The position numbers and the translations under genes are program-made. A model generated the notes under the pieces. It did no database searches. It saw nothing but the letters and a program-made list of their open reading frames with translations, and was not told where the DNA came from. Shown in pieces: positions 40,072-50,123 of a DNA stretch of 64,000 nt (positions are counted from its first letter, which is position 1; each line of letters begins with the position of its first letter). This stretch comes from Vulcanococcus sp. Clear-D1. Its GTDB lineage: Bacteria; Cyanobacteriota; Cyanobacteriia; PCC-6307; Cyanobiaceae. The stretch covers positions 38,247 through 102,246 of the forward strand of contig NZ_JACVZV010000003.1 of NCBI RefSeq assembly GCF_014654725.1. The letters run 5' to 3'.

Positions 40072-41474
40072 CCACCCAGCTTCTCCCGCAGCCCGGCCAG
40101 AGGGCCGCGGGCGGAGGGCTTCAGCAGTTCGCCGTCGGCATTCACCTGGTCGCGGGCTGAGCCTGTGAGGCTGGTTTGCGGTGCCAGGCGCTCCGGTGCC
40201 GGTTGCACAACGGCAGCGGCTTGGGGTTCAGCGGGGGCTTGGGGTTCGGGGGTTTGGCCTCCGGCGGGAGCATCCGGTTCGGCAGAGGGCGTGGGGGTCT
40301 CGGACGCTGGATTGCTGCGCTCCGGATCGTCTGCCGGGGCACTGGTCTCATCGGTTGGTGGGATAGCGGCGCTGGCTTCGGGTTCCGGCTCGCTGCTGGA
40401 CTCAGATTCGGCCTTTGGCTCAGGCTCGGCCGGCGGCTCGGTGTCGGCCTTGGGCTCGCTGGTTGCTGTCGTCTCGGGCTCCAGGCTGGGTGCGCTCGGC
40501 TGGGTGTTGGTGTTCAGCGCCTTTGCCTCTGGGGCCGCTGCGGCCTCAGGCTCAGCTTCAGCAACACGTTGCTCACCACTGAGCAGGGCCAGATCCGTGG
40601 CGGACAGGCGAGTGCGTAGCCAGGCGGGTTGAGGACCTGAGGTGCCGATCACCACCTCCCGCACCACGCTGTTGAACGGGGGGTTCAGTGGATCGCCGCG
40701 CCCATCAAGCAGTTCCAGCTGCACCGCATTGCTGCCGCGCTTGAAGCCCTTCAGCCACAGGGGTGTTTGCCGGTCGACCAGGAAGCTGTCGCCATTCACG
40801 CTGATGCGTAGCCGCCAGCGGGCGTCGTCGCCGCGGAGGTTCTGCAGGGGGGCATCCAGCAAGAGCCAGTCGATCAGCACCGGCTCCATCGCCTGTTGGG
40901 CATCGGGGCTGGCAGCGACCAGCTGGGCACTGCCGCTGGCCGGTAGCTCGGCGGCGTTCCGTGCCACGCGATGCACCCGGATCTGAGTGCTGGCACCGGG
41001 GGCTTTCACCGCTTCTCCCCAGGGCCTGGCGGCATACACGGTGATGCGGTGGCTGCCAGGGCGTAGATCGGGCATCGCCACAGCGGATGCACCTTCAAGG
41101 CTGGTGATCCGGATCGGTTCTTGATCGTCGAGCTGCACCACCAGATGGGGGCCGAGGCCAAGCGCGCCTGCATCACTCAACGGCCAATCGCTCACCTGCA
41201 GCTTCAGCTTCCAGGGACCAGCCGGCAGCAGGGCGTTGTCCTGGGGGGCAAGCACGCGCACCTGGGGCGAGCGCTCATTCAGGCGTTCATTCAGTTGCTG
41301 CACTGCACCGGGGGGTGCCACTTCCTGCAGGGCGCCTGCGGGGGGTGTGGCGCTCAGGCTGCTGGGGCTCGCCGCTGATGCACCTGGGCTGGCTTTGCTG
41401 CCGCAGCCTCCACTCACGAGCGTGAGCACCATCAGCACCAGGGCTACAAGCGCCCGCCGCGGTGCCGCCAGCAT
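40068..41474 (-). CDS. Putative lipoprotein with Pro/Glu-rich tail
   Basis: A 468-residue predicted lipoprotein: hydrophobic signal followed by the lipobox LVSGGC with Cys24. Residues 80-320 look folded, with beta-rich repeats such as VRVLAPQDNALLPAGPWKLKLQV and LRPGSHRITVYAARPWGEA, resembling Ig-like domains; residues 330-440 are a low-complexity Pro-Glu-Ala tail. The last residues overlap the CobJ-fusion start. The start at 41474 is chosen for the signal peptide; a longer frame is open upstream. Function unknown; the overlap with a corrin gene may be only spatial. Confidence 0.72.
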   Translation of the reverse strand: MLAAPRRALVALVLMVLTLVSGGCGSKASPGASAASPSSLSATPPAGALQEVAPPGAVQQLNERLNERSPQVRVLAPQDNALLPAGPWKLKLQVSDWPLSDAGALGLGPHLVVQLDDQEPIRITSLEGASAVAMPDLRPGSHRITVYAARPWGEAVKAPGASTQIRVHRVARNAAELPASGSAQLVAASPDAQQAMEPVLIDWLLLDAPLQNLRGDDARWRLRISVNGDSFLVDRQTPLWLKGFKRGSNAVQLELLDGRGDPLNPPFNSVVREVVIGTSGPQPAWLRTRLSATDLALLSGEQRVAEAEPEAAAAPEAKALNTNTQPSAPSLEPETTATSEPKADTEPPAEPEPKAESESSSEPEPEASAAIPPTDETSAPADDPERSNPASETPTPSAEPDAPAGGQTPEPQAPAEPQAAAVVQPAPERLAPQTSLTGSARDQVNADGELLKPSARGPLAGLREKLGG

Positions 41475-41941
41475 GTTGTTGCCTCCCGATGCTCGTGTGG
41501 AGCTTGTTCGCCACATTCTGCAGGGTTGCGGACAACAACCCAGCGCGCAAGTGGCGATTGCTAACAAAAAAGAAGCGCTAATTGATCGCCATTGCCTACA
41601 GAAACTGCTTAAACACGCGTTTTTTCGCTGATGTTTTTCTGCCGCGAGAGCTCAGTCCCTGACTGGCCCGGCTCCGGATTGAACCTTTGTAACTGCCAGG
41701 CCAAAGGGCTCGCAATTCACTTTTATACTTCCGCCAGCGGTCCCCTTTCTGGGGCCCAAGTGCCAGTCATGAAAAGGGGTTTCGGCTTCGGCTGCGTTCC
41801 CTGTTCATGTCGGCGCCCATGGGTGAACGCGGTTTTCCGCTGTGCCTGTGGCTCCACTGGTCTCCCGCTGCCGATTCGTTCGGCGCGTCAGGCCGGAAGG
41901 GTGGACCTCCACCTCGACCCCGTCCCTCGAGGAACGTCTCG
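41475..41941 (+). promoter_or_regulatory. psaA upstream region and leader
   Basis: 467 nt without a gene. TATACT at 41724-41729 is a good -10 for psaA, giving a leader of about 205 nt. TTGAAC-CTT-TGTAAC (41679-41693) resembles an inverted, imperfect HLR1 site, about 57 to 43 nt before the inferred start of transcription, where activator sites of photosystem I genes lie. The leader is GC-rich (CCCC-TTTCT-GGGG near 41741) and open in the psaA frame from 41807; the family N-terminus excludes that extension. Confidence 0.45.
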
Positions 41942-44245
41942 ATGACCATCAGCCCACCAGAGCGTGGGAAAACGGCGAAGGCCCAGGTCGACCGGGTGAA
42001 CAACCCGGCCACCTTCGAACTGTTCGGTAAGCCCGGCCATTTCGATCGCAGCCTTGCCAAAGGTCCCAAAACCACCACGTGGGTTTGGAACCTCCACGCC
42101 AACGCTCACGACTTCGACAGCCACACCAGTGATCTCGAAGAGGTCAGCCGGAAGATCTTTTCGGCCCACTTCGGTCACCTGGCCGTCATCTTCATTTGGC
42201 TGAGCGGTGCCTTCTTCCACGGCGCTCGCTTCTCCAACTACTCCGGCTGGCTGGCCGACCCCACGCACGTGAAACCCAGTGCGCAGGTGGTTTGGCCCGT
42301 GTTCGGCCAAGAAATCCTCAATGGCGATGTGGGTGCCGGTTTCCACGGCATTCAGATCACCTCCGGCCTCTTCCATGTGTGGCGGGCCTGGGGCATCACC
42401 AACGAAACGCAGCTGATGGCTCTGGCCATCGGCGCTCTGGTGATGGCCGGCTTGATGCTCAATGCCGGCGTCTTCCACTACCACAAGGCAGCTCCCAAGC
42501 TCGAGTGGTTCCAGAACGTTGAGTCGATGCTCAACCACCATCTGGCCGGTCTGCTTGGTCTGGGCTCCCTGTCCTGGGCTGGACACCTGATCCATGTGTC
42601 GCTGCCCACGACCGCGCTGATGGATGCCATCGACGCCGGCAAGCCACTGGCGCTGAACGGCAAAACCATCGCCACCTACGCCGACATTCCCCTCCCCCAC
42701 GAGTTCCTGAACCAGGACCTCATCGCCCAGCTGTTCCCCGGTTTCGGTGCTGGCATCAATGCCTTCTTCACCGGTAACTGGGCCGCTTACAGCGATTTCC
42801 TCACCTTTAAGGGTGGTCTGAATCCTGTAACCGGCAGCCTGTGGATGAGCGATATCGCTCACCACCACCTGGCGATTGCGGTGCTGTTCATCGTGGCCGG
42901 TCACATGTACCGGACCAACTGGGGCATCGGCCACAGCATCAAGGAGATCCTCGAGGGCCAGAAGGGCGACCCCCTGCTGTTCCCCGCCTCCAACGGTCAT
43001 GACGGTCTCTACGAGTTCATGACCACCAGCTGGCACGCTCAGCTGGCTGTGAACCTGGCGCTGCTGGGCTCGCTGAGCATCATCGTGGCTCAGCACATGT
43101 ATGCGATGCCTCCGTATCCCTACATCGGCATCGACTACCCGACCCAGCTGTCGATCTTCACCCACCACACCTGGATCGGTGGCTTCCTCATCGTTGGTGC
43201 CGGCGCCCACGCCGCCATCGCGATGATCCGCGACTACGACCCCGCCAAGCATGTGGACAACGTGCTTGACCGGGTGCTCAAGGCGCGTGATGCCCTGATC
43301 TCACACCTCAACTGGGTGTGCATCTGGCTGGGCTTCCATAGCTTCGGCCTCTACATCCACAACGACACCATGCGTGCCCTGGGCCGTCCCCAGGACATGT
43401 TCAGCGACTCCGCCATTGCCCTGAAGCCCGTCTTCGCGCAGTGGATTCAGGGTCTGCACGCTGCTGCTGCCGGTAGCACCGCTCCCAACGCCCTCGCCGG
43501 CGTGAGCGAAGTGTTCAACGGCACCGTGGTGGCCGTGGGCGGCAAGGTGGCTGCCGGTCCGATCCCCCTGGGAACGGCCGACTTCATGGTCCACCACATT
43601 CACGCCTTCACTATTCACGTGACGGTGCTGATCCTGCTGAAGGGCGTTCTGTATGCCCGCAGCAGCCGTCTGGTTCCCGACAAGGCGAACCTCGGTTTCC
43701 GCTTCCCCTGCGACGGCCCCGGCCGTGGCGGTACCTGCCAAGTGTCGGCTTGGGACCACGTGTTCCTGGGCCTGTTCTGGATGTACAACTCCCTGTCGAT
43801 CGTCATCTTCCACTTCTCTTGGAAGATGCAGAGCGACGTGTGGGGCACCGTCAACGCTGACGGAACCGTGTCTCACATCACCAACGGCAACTTTGCCAAC
43901 AGCGCCATCACGATCAACGGCTGGCTGCGTGACTTCCTGTGGGCTCAGGCCGCACAGGTGATCAACAGCTATGGCTCTGCCACCAGTGCCTACGGTCTGA
44001 TGTTCCTGGGTGCCCACTTCGTTTGGGCGTTCAGCTTGATGTTCCTGTTCAGCGGCCGCGGCTACTGGCAAGAGCTGATTGAGTCCATCGTTTGGGCTCA
44101 CAACAAGCTGAAGGTTGCTCCCGCCATTCAGCCGCGGGCGCTCTCCATCACCCAGGGCCGTGCCGTCGGTGTTGCCCACTATCTGCTGGGCGGCATCGCG
44201 ACCACCTGGTCGTTCTTCCTGGCCCGCATCATTGCGGTCGGCTGA
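41942..44245 (+). CDS. psaA: Photosystem I P700 apoprotein A1
   Basis: A 767-residue, eleven-helix reaction-centre subunit that binds P700, A0, A1 and half of the FX cluster. [10 protein letters not shown] is the conserved start. The FX ligands Cys590 and Cys599 lie in the [12 protein letters not shown] loop. The length is standard for cyanobacteria. psaB follows after 19 nt, so the two form the usual operon. Confidence 0.99.
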   Translation: MTISPPERGKTAKAQVDRVNNPATFELFGKPGHFDRSLAKGPKTTTWVWNLHANAHDFDSHTSDLEEVSRKIFSAHFGHLAVIFIWLSGAFFHGARFSNYSGWLADPTHVKPSAQVVWPVFGQEILNGDVGAGFHGIQITSGLFHVWRAWGITNETQLMALAIGALVMAGLMLNAGVFHYHKAAPKLEWFQNVESMLNHHLAGLLGLGSLSWAGHLIHVSLPTTALMDAIDAGKPLALNGKTIATYADIPLPHEFLNQDLIAQLFPGFGAGINAFFTGNWAAYSDFLTFKGGLNPVTGSLWMSDIAHHHLAIAVLFIVAGHMYRTNWGIGHSIKEILEGQKGDPLLFPASNGHDGLYEFMTTSWHAQLAVNLALLGSLSIIVAQHMYAMPPYPYIGIDYPTQLSIFTHHTWIGGFLIVGAGAHAAIAMIRDYDPAKHVDNVLDRVLKARDALISHLNWVCIWLGFHSFGLYIHNDTMRALGRPQDMFSDSAIALKPVFAQWIQGLHAAAAGSTAPNALAGVSEVFNGTVVAVGGKVAAGPIPLGTADFMVHHIHAFTIHVTVLILLKGVLYARSSRLVPDKANLGFRFPCDGPGRGGTCQVSAWDHVFLGLFWMYNSLSIVIFHFSWKMQSDVWGTVNADGTVSHITNGNFANSAITINGWLRDFLWAQAAQVINSYGSATSAYGLMFLGAHFVWAFSLMFLFSGRGYWQELIESIVWAHNKLKVAPAIQPRALSITQGRAVGVAHYLLGGIATTWSFFLARIIAVG

Positions 44246-44264
44246 CCTCTCCTGACCTTTCCCA

Positions 44265-46475
44265 ATGGCAACGAAATTTCCTTCGTTCAGCCAGGGTCTG
44301 GCACAGGACCCGACAACCCGTCGTATTTGGTACGGGATCGCCACGGCTCACGACTTCGAGAGCCATGACGGAATGACGGAGGAGAAGCTTTACCAAAAGC
44401 TCTTCTCCACCCACTTCGGTCACCTCGCGATCATCGGCCTCTGGGTTTCGGGCAACCTGTTCCACGTCGCCTGGCAGGGCAACTTCGAGCAGTGGGTCGC
44501 CGATCCTCTGCATGTCCGTCCCATCGCTCACGCGATCTGGGATCCCCACTTCGGCCAAGGCGCCATCACGGCCTTCACTCAGGCTGGCGCCTCCTCCCCG
44601 GTGAACATTGCGTACTCCGGCGTGTACCACTGGTGGTACACGATCGGTATGCGCACCAACGCCGAGCTGTATCAGGGTTCCATCTTCATGATGATCCTGT
44701 CGGCCTGGGCTCTGTTCGCTGGCTGGCTGCACCTGCAGCCCAAGTTCCGGCCTTCCCTGGCCTGGTTCAAGAACGCTGAATCCCGCCTGAACCACCACCT
44801 CGCGGTGCTGTTCGGCTTCAGCTCCATCGCTTGGGCCGGCCACCTCGTGCACGTGGCGATTCCTGAATCCCGCGGTCAGCACGTTGGTTGGGACAACTTC
44901 CTGAATGTGCTGCCTCACCCCGCGGGTCTGGCTCCGTTCTTCACCGGCAACTGGGGCGTCTACGCCCAGAACCCCGACACCGCCTATCAGGTGTTCGGTA
45001 CTTCAGAAGGCGCAGGCACCGCCATCCTCACCTTCCTGGGTGGTTTCCACCCTCAGAGTGAGGCCCTCTGGCTCACCGACATTGCCCATCACCACCTGGC
45101 GATTGGCTGTCTGTTTGTGATTGCCGGCCACATGTACCGGACCAACTTCGGTATCGGCCACTCGATCCGCGAGATCCTCGAAGCCCACAACCCGCCCAAG
45201 GGCACCCCTGGTGACCTCGGCGCTGGCCACAAGGGTCTCTACGACACCATCAACAACTCGCTCCACTTCCAGCTCGGTCTGGCCCTGGCTTCCCTGGGCG
45301 TTGTGACCAGCCTGGTTGCGCAGCACATGTATTCGATGCCGTCCTACGCGTTCATCGCGAAGGACTACACCACGCAGGCTGCGCTCTACACCCACCACCA
45401 GTACATCGCCATCTTCCTGATGTGCGGTGCCTTCGCTCACGGTGCGATCTTCTTCATCCGTGATTACGACCCCGAAGCCAACAAGGACAACGTCCTGGCT
45501 CGGATGCTCGAGCACAAAGAAGCGATCATCAGCCACCTGAGCTGGGTGTCTCTGTTCCTCGGTTTCCACACCCTCGGCCTCTACGTCCACAACGACGTGG
45601 TGGTGGCCTTCGGTACCCCCGAGAAGCAGATCCTGGTGGAGCCGGTGTTCGCTCAGTTCGTGCAGGCCGCCTCTGGTAAGGCCATGTACGGCTTCGATGT
45701 GCTCCTCTCCAACGCCGGCAGCGCCGCCAGCAATGCCAGCGCCGCTTACATGGGCGGTTGGATGGATGCCATCAACGACGGTGGCAACGATCTGTTCCTG
45801 CAGATCGGCCCTGGCGACTTCCTGGTGCACCACGCCATCGCCCTGGGTCTGCACACCACCACCCTGATCCTGGTGAAGGGCGCCCTGGATGCCCGGGGTT
45901 CCAAGCTGATGCCCGACAAAAAGGACTTCGGCTACTCCTTCCCCTGCGACGGCCCCGGCCGTGGCGGCACCTGCGATATCAGTGCCTGGGACGCCTTCTA
46001 TCTGGCTGTCTTCTGGGCCCTGAACACCGTGGGCTGGCTCACCTTCTACTGGCACTGGAAGCACCTCGCCATCTGGCAGGGCAACGTGGCTCAGTTCAAC
46101 GAATCCAGCACCTATCTGATGGGCTGGTTCCGCGACTACCTGTGGCTCAACTCCTCTCAGCTGATCAACGGTTACAACCCGTATGGCAGCAACAACCTTG
46201 CCGTCTGGGCCTGGATGTTCCTGTTCGGTCACCTGATCTGGGCCACCGGCTTCATGTTCCTGATCTCCTGGCGCGGTTATTGGCAGGAACTGATCGAGAC
46301 CATCGTCTGGGCTCACCAGCGCACTCCGCTCGCCAACCTGGTGGGCTGGCGCGACAAGCCCGTGGCTCTCTCGATCGTTCAGGCCCGTGTGGTTGGTCTG
46401 GCTCACTTCACCGTGGGCTACTTCGTGACCTACGCCGCCTTCCTGATCGCCTCAACTTCCGGCAAGTTCGGTTGA
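44265..46475 (+). CDS. psaB: Photosystem I P700 apoprotein A2
   Basis: A 736-residue partner of PsaA, with the same eleven-helix fold. Start [20 protein letters not shown]. The FX ligands Cys561 and Cys570 are in the [12 protein letters not shown] loop. It follows psaA by 19 nt; two successive hairpins follow the stop codon. Confidence 0.99.
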   Translation: MATKFPSFSQGLAQDPTTRRIWYGIATAHDFESHDGMTEEKLYQKLFSTHFGHLAIIGLWVSGNLFHVAWQGNFEQWVADPLHVRPIAHAIWDPHFGQGAITAFTQAGASSPVNIAYSGVYHWWYTIGMRTNAELYQGSIFMMILSAWALFAGWLHLQPKFRPSLAWFKNAESRLNHHLAVLFGFSSIAWAGHLVHVAIPESRGQHVGWDNFLNVLPHPAGLAPFFTGNWGVYAQNPDTAYQVFGTSEGAGTAILTFLGGFHPQSEALWLTDIAHHHLAIGCLFVIAGHMYRTNFGIGHSIREILEAHNPPKGTPGDLGAGHKGLYDTINNSLHFQLGLALASLGVVTSLVAQHMYSMPSYAFIAKDYTTQAALYTHHQYIAIFLMCGAFAHGAIFFIRDYDPEANKDNVLARMLEHKEAIISHLSWVSLFLGFHTLGLYVHNDVVVAFGTPEKQILVEPVFAQFVQAASGKAMYGFDVLLSNAGSAASNASAAYMGGWMDAINDGGNDLFLQIGPGDFLVHHAIALGLHTTTLILVKGALDARGSKLMPDKKDFGYSFPCDGPGRGGTCDISAWDAFYLAVFWALNTVGWLTFYWHWKHLAIWQGNVAQFNESSTYLMGWFRDYLWLNSSQLINGYNPYGSNNLAVWAWMFLFGHLIWATGFMFLISWRGYWQELIETIVWAHQRTPLANLVGWRDKPVALSIVQARVVGLAHFTVGYFVTYAAFLIASTSGKFG

Positions 46476-46479
46476 TCCC

Positions 46480-46504
46480 AAGCGGCTGATTCGTTCAGCC
46501 GCTT
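46480..46504 (+). repeat. First hairpin after psaB
   Basis: AAGCGGCTGA (46480-46489) and TCAGCCGCTT (46495-46504) form a perfect 10-bp stem with a 5-nt loop, 5 nt after the psaB stop, without a U-tract. It probably protects the mRNA 3' end ahead of the true terminator. Confidence 0.7.
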
Positions 46505-46540
46505 CCTCTCACCTCTTGCCCTCTTCGAGGGACGACTTCA

Positions 46541-46567
46541 GCCTCCGGCTTTGGCCGGGGGCTTTTT
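46541..46567 (+). terminator. Terminator of psaAB
   Basis: GCCTCCGGC (46541-46549) pairs with GCCGGGGGC (46554-46562), one G-U pair, with a 4-nt loop and then TTTTT. Confidence 0.9.
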
Positions 46568-46594
46568 CGTGTGTTGGTTCACCCCTGTTGTCGC

Positions 46595-46759
46595 TCAGCC
46601 TTCGCCAGTTCGCCCGGCCAGCAACCAGGCGGCAACGCCAAGCACCAGCCAGGGCAGCAGCTTCAGCTCGAGCAGATCACTGCTCGCTTGCACCGCGGGT
46701 TCGAGCAGCCAGTGGTTGAACCCCAGCAGCGCTGCAATCAGCAGGATCAGGGCTGTCAT
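46595..46759 (-). CDS. Small two-helix membrane protein
   Basis: A 54-residue protein made of two hydrophobic helices (about 2-17 and 33-47) joined by a short acidic loop. The ATG overlaps the TGA of the upstream sua5/tsaC gene by 4 nt (ATGA), which supports translation. No motif is recognised; it ends RTGEG. The function is unknown. Confidence 0.65.
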   Translation of the reverse strand: MTALILLIAALLGFNHWLLEPAVQASSDLLELKLLPWLVLGVAAWLLAGRTGEG

Positions 46760-47361
46760 GCCGAGGTGCCGTGTGTGCTCAGCTCTGGCGGCATCACAGC
46801 ACCGGCCCGCAGCAGTTTCCAGCCACCTTCCGGCAACCACTCGATCACCGTGCTGCCCTGCCCCGAGGGTGCGGGCCAGGGCACTGGGCCGAGTTGGGCC
46901 ACCTGAGGAAAGCGAGCCGCCGCTTCTTGGTGATCGAGGCAGGCCGGCTCGCCGGATCGGTTGGCGCTTGTGGTGGCCAGCGGGCCGCTCAGGGCCAGCA
47001 GCTCCAGCGCTGCAGGGCAGGCCGGCAGCCGCAAGCCCAGGGTTGCACCGCCTGGGTTGAGCTGCTCCAGCCAAGGCCCTTGCGCTGGCAGCACCAGGGT
47101 GAGGGCTCCAGGCCAGTAGCGCTCAGCCATGTTCTGCCAGGCCGGTTCGATCGGGCGTCCGAGGCAGTGCAGCAGGGCGTTGGTTGTGCCCGCCATCAGG
47201 ATCACGGGCTTGTGCCGTGGCCGCTGTTTGAGCTCCCAGAGCAGGTTGGCGGCTTCGGGCCGGCTGGCCAGGGCTGGGAGTGTGTCTGTTGGAAAGATGG
47301 CGGCCTCGCCTGCCAGCAGCCGTGCGGCCAGCGCGCTGGGGCTGCAGCTGAGGCTCGTCAT
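46756..47361 (-). CDS. tsaC: Threonylcarbamoyl-AMP synthase (Sua5/YciO/YrdC family)
   Basis: A 201-residue enzyme making the threonylcarbamoyl adenylate used for t6A at position 37 of ANN-decoding tRNAs. The family features are the PTDTLPALASRPE block, KQRPRHKPVILM and ATTSANRSG. It follows prmC by 19 nt and overlaps the small membrane gene. It lacks the extra C-terminal Sua5 domain. Confidence 0.93.
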   Translation of the reverse strand: MTSLSCSPSALAARLLAGEAAIFPTDTLPALASRPEAANLLWELKQRPRHKPVILMAGTTNALLHCLGRPIEPAWQNMAERYWPGALTLVLPAQGPWLEQLNPGGATLGLRLPACPAALELLALSGPLATTSANRSGEPACLDHQEAAARFPQVAQLGPVPWPAPSGQGSTVIEWLPEGGWKLLRAGAVMPPELSTHGTSA

Positions 47362-47380
47362 GGTGGCGTGATGCGTTGCT

Positions 47381-48283
47381 TCAGGGTGTAGCGCCTGGGC
47401 GCCGGCCGCTGGCGAACCGCAACACCCCTTCGAGATCGCGATGCGCCTGCACCTGCTCTAAGCCAGCCGCAATCAGCAGGTCCACAACCGCGCTGCTCTG
47501 ATCGTGGTGGTGCTCCAGTAGCAGCCAACCTCCCGGGGCCAGGTGGCTCTTGGCGCCGGCTGCGATGCTTCGGATTGCATCAAGGCCGTCACCGCCGCCA
47601 TCGAGTGCCAGCGAGGGCTCGTGATCCCGGACGCCTGATTCCAGTTCCGCCCAGACGGCGCTGGGGATGTAAGGAGGGTTTGATACCACCAGATTGAGCG
47701 TTCCGGCGGAATCGATCAGCGGTTCCCACCAGCTGCCCTGCCGCAGCTCCACGGCTGCCTCGAGCGGATAAGCCTGGAGATTGCGCCCGGCCAGAGCGAG
47801 GGCCTGCGGTGATTGATCCACCGCAAAGCCTTTGCTGCCTGGCCAGGCCAGGGCCAGGGCCAGCGCCAGGCAGCCGGAACCGGTGCCCAGATCAGCCCAG
47901 AGCCAAGGGTTGGCTCCATCCTGCGGCGGGAGGGTTGGAGCGATGAGGTCTGTCGCCAGATCAATCAGCAGCTCTGTTTCCTGCCTGGGGATCAGGGCAC
48001 CGGGTGCCACCTCCAGCTCCAGATCCCGCCAGGGGCAGCGGCCCACCAGATATTGGAGCGGAGTGCCTCGGTGCAGGTGCTCCTGCCAAACCTGCGCAAG
48101 CCGCGTGAGCGGCGCTGCCAGGGGCACGGCTCGATCTGGGTGCAGGCGCAGTTGCTGCAGGGTTTGCCAGCGGATGCCGCCCTCCAGATCCAGCAGCCAA
48201 TCCAACTGACTGGCCTGACCACCGGCCTGCAGTTGCGTGCGCCGCCACTGCAGGAGTTCAGCTGCGGCAACGGTGTTGGCCAT
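47381..48283 (-). CDS. prmC: Peptide chain release factor glutamine methyltransferase
   Basis: A 300-residue methyltransferase that modifies the GGQ glutamine of release factors. It has the SAM motif WADLGTGSGCLALALA and the diagnostic NPPYIPSAVW. The N-terminal helical domain carries the usual LVGRCPWRDLELEVAPGALIPR block, and the start at 48283 is family-like. Just upstream of tsaC and 24 nt downstream of dprA on the same strand. Confidence 0.94.
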   Translation of the reverse strand: MANTVAAAELLQWRRTQLQAGGQASQLDWLLDLEGGIRWQTLQQLRLHPDRAVPLAAPLTRLAQVWQEHLHRGTPLQYLVGRCPWRDLELEVAPGALIPRQETELLIDLATDLIAPTLPPQDGANPWLWADLGTGSGCLALALALAWPGSKGFAVDQSPQALALAGRNLQAYPLEAAVELRQGSWWEPLIDSAGTLNLVVSNPPYIPSAVWAELESGVRDHEPSLALDGGGDGLDAIRSIAAGAKSHLAPGGWLLLEHHHDQSSAVVDLLIAAGLEQVQAHRDLEGVLRFASGRRPGATP

Positions 48284-48307
48284 GTTTCAACCCTAGGCAC
48301 AGGCGGC

Positions 48308-49465
48308 TCAGCAGGGCCGCCACCACAGGCCCGGTTCACTGCGCAGCACCCCGGCCAGCTCCAGCCGCAGCAACCGCTCGCTCATCACAGCGGGGGCCTG
48401 GCGCAGGCGATCACAGAGCTGATCCAGCGATGCGCCTGCTCCCAGGGCTGCCAATAGGGCCGCCTCGCGCTGCAGCAGGGGAGCCACGGTTGTTGACGCG
48501 CTGCTGCGGCGGGCCTGCCTGATCGGCCCTGCACCCAGGCTATTGATCAGATCGGCTGGATTGATCAACGGTGTGGCGCCCTGCCCAAGCCAGCGGTTGC
48601 TGCCGGCAGCGCTGGTTCGGCCTGCATCGGCGGGCACCACCCAGATCGGCATTCCAAGCTCCCAGGCCAACTGGGCCGAATGCAGAGCGCCACTGCTGGC
48701 CGGACACTCCACCAGGACCAGCGCCTGCGCCAGCCCTACCTGCAGGCGGTTGCGCAGGGCGAAATGCCCAGCGCGGCCTGGGGTGCCCTCCGCCAGTTCG
48801 CTCACCAGCAGGCCCTGCTCTGCCACCTCGGCCTGCAGATGTGTGTGATGCCGCGGGTAGACGCGATTCAGTGGTGTGCCCAGCACACCCACGGGTTTGC
48901 CTCCGGCTTCGAGGCAGCCGCCGTGGGCTTCGGCATCGATGCCTTCGGCCAGCCCACTCACCACCGGCCAGCCGGCATCGGCCAGGGCTCGGCCGATCAG
49001 CCGCGCCATCGTGAGGCCATGGCGCGAGGGCCGGCGTGTGCCCACCACCGCGACCGCCTGGCTCTTCCCCAGGGCGCGCCAGAGTGATCCTTGCCCCCGC
49101 CAGAACAGTTGCAGCGGCGGGCGATCCAGCTTGAGGAGTGCTTCTGGATAGGTGAGGTCGCTCGGCAGCAGACGCGCCGGCTGCGCCCAGCGCCGGCGCT
49201 CCGCCGCGGTGGCGGGATCGCTGATCGGCGCTGGCCCATGGCTACTGCGGTAGTGCTCGAGCGCTTCAAGTTCCCGTTTGTGCAGCCGGGTGTGGCCGCT
49301 GAGGGCATGCTCAAGCCGCTCGGAGCTGGCGCTCCAGGCCTCAGCCAGGCCGCCAAACATTGCTTCGAGCCGCTCCAGGCGCTGCCAGCCGATGCCAGGA
49401 CAGCGTGACCAGACCAAGCGCCACAGGCGCTGCTGCTCGACAGCCGGATCGTGCCCGCGCTCCAT
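48308..49465 (-). CDS. dprA: DNA processing protein DprA
   Basis: A 385-residue protein that loads RecA on incoming single-stranded DNA in natural transformation. The Rossmann core has AVVGTRRPSRHG, SGLAEGIDAEAH and VPADAGRTSAAGSN; a C-terminal winged helix (DML1-like) is present. The ATG at 49465 follows GGAGG at 5 nt and is chosen over an open upstream frame. A candidate -10 TATAGT on the minus strand lies at 49590-49585. Together with comF in this window it hints at competence. Confidence 0.93.
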   Translation of the reverse strand: MERGHDPAVEQQRLWRLVWSRCPGIGWQRLERLEAMFGGLAEAWSASSERLEHALSGHTRLHKRELEALEHYRSSHGPAPISDPATAAERRRWAQPARLLPSDLTYPEALLKLDRPPLQLFWRGQGSLWRALGKSQAVAVVGTRRPSRHGLTMARLIGRALADAGWPVVSGLAEGIDAEAHGGCLEAGGKPVGVLGTPLNRVYPRHHTHLQAEVAEQGLLVSELAEGTPGRAGHFALRNRLQVGLAQALVLVECPASSGALHSAQLAWELGMPIWVVPADAGRTSAAGSNRWLGQGATPLINPADLINSLGAGPIRQARRSSASTTVAPLLQREAALLAALGAGASLDQLCDRLRQAPAVMSERLLRLELAGVLRSEPGLWWRPC

Positions 49466-49570
49466 CCGCCTCCGGGCCAGTGCACCACCGGATCCCCCAC
49501 CGCCTGCTGCGCTGGATGCGCGGGTTGACGCAAACGGTGCCTGCACCACGACTCCCACGCACCCATCCCT

Positions 49571-49590
49571 GCCAGTACGCCAGTACTATA
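49571..49590 (-). promoter_or_regulatory. Tandem 8-bp repeat and -10 upstream of dprA
   Basis: GCCAGTAC occurs twice head to tail (49571-49586). On the minus strand this overlaps TATAGT (49590-49585), a five-of-six match to the -10 consensus. The transcript would start near 49578 and have a leader of about 110 nt to the dprA start. Confidence 0.4.
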
Positions 49591-49606
49591 GCGAGAGGGG
49601 TGGGTC

Positions 49607-50056
49607 TCAGGCTGCGCCCTGTTGCAGCCGCTCGACGGCTTGGCTCAGGCTGACGGGCAGGCGCCGCATCAGCTTGCGCTGCCCCGGTCCGCCGGAGAGG
49701 TCAACGAGCACCAGCTCCACGGCGGCTTCGGCAGCCACGCTGCCGTCGGCCTTCACAAACTGGCTGCGCCAGGGCAGCTTCACGCCCTGACGCGGCAACA
49801 CCCAGCTGCTCACGCACACCTCCTCGCCGTGCAGCAGGGCCTGGCGGTATTGGATGGAGAGGCCCACAACCGGGAGTTCAAGGCCCTCGGCTGACAGATC
49901 GGCGTAGGCCAGCCCGGCGGCACTGAGGGCTTCCACCCTGGCCTCTTCCAGCCAGCTCAGATAGGCGCCGTGCCACATCACGCCGGCGTGGTCGGTGTGT
50001 TGGGGCAGCACCCGCCGGATCAGGCGCCAGGGCTGCGGTTGTTGTTGCTCCGTCAC
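49607..50056 (-). CDS. 4HBT-type thioesterase (possibly DHNA-CoA thioesterase)
   Basis: A 149-residue hotdog-fold acyl-CoA thioesterase. The active-site motif TDHAGVMWHGAYLSWLEEAR has the catalytic Asp, Gly, His and Tyr spacing. Cyanobacterial relatives of this type hydrolyse 1,4-dihydroxy-2-naphthoyl-CoA in phylloquinone synthesis; specificity cannot be proved here. A GTG at 50056 is used because longer frames run into the Usp gene's region on the other strand. Confidence 0.82.
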   Translation of the reverse strand: MTEQQQPQPWRLIRRVLPQHTDHAGVMWHGAYLSWLEEARVEALSAAGLAYADLSAEGLELPVVGLSIQYRQALLHGEEVCVSSWVLPRQGVKLPWRSQFVKADGSVAAEAAVELVLVDLSGGPGQRKLMRRLPVSLSQAVERLQQGAA

Positions 50057-50123
50057 GGTGTTCGCTGCGGTTGGTCCGCCGTGGCGGATCAGCCATAGGC
50101 TGCCCCAGCGCGTTGCAACGGCT

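Noticed and set aside
41807..41941. N-terminal extension of PsaA
   Set aside because: The frame is open to 41807, but the residues are Pro/Arg-rich and unlike Psa[11 protein letters not shown] at 41942 is the conserved start.
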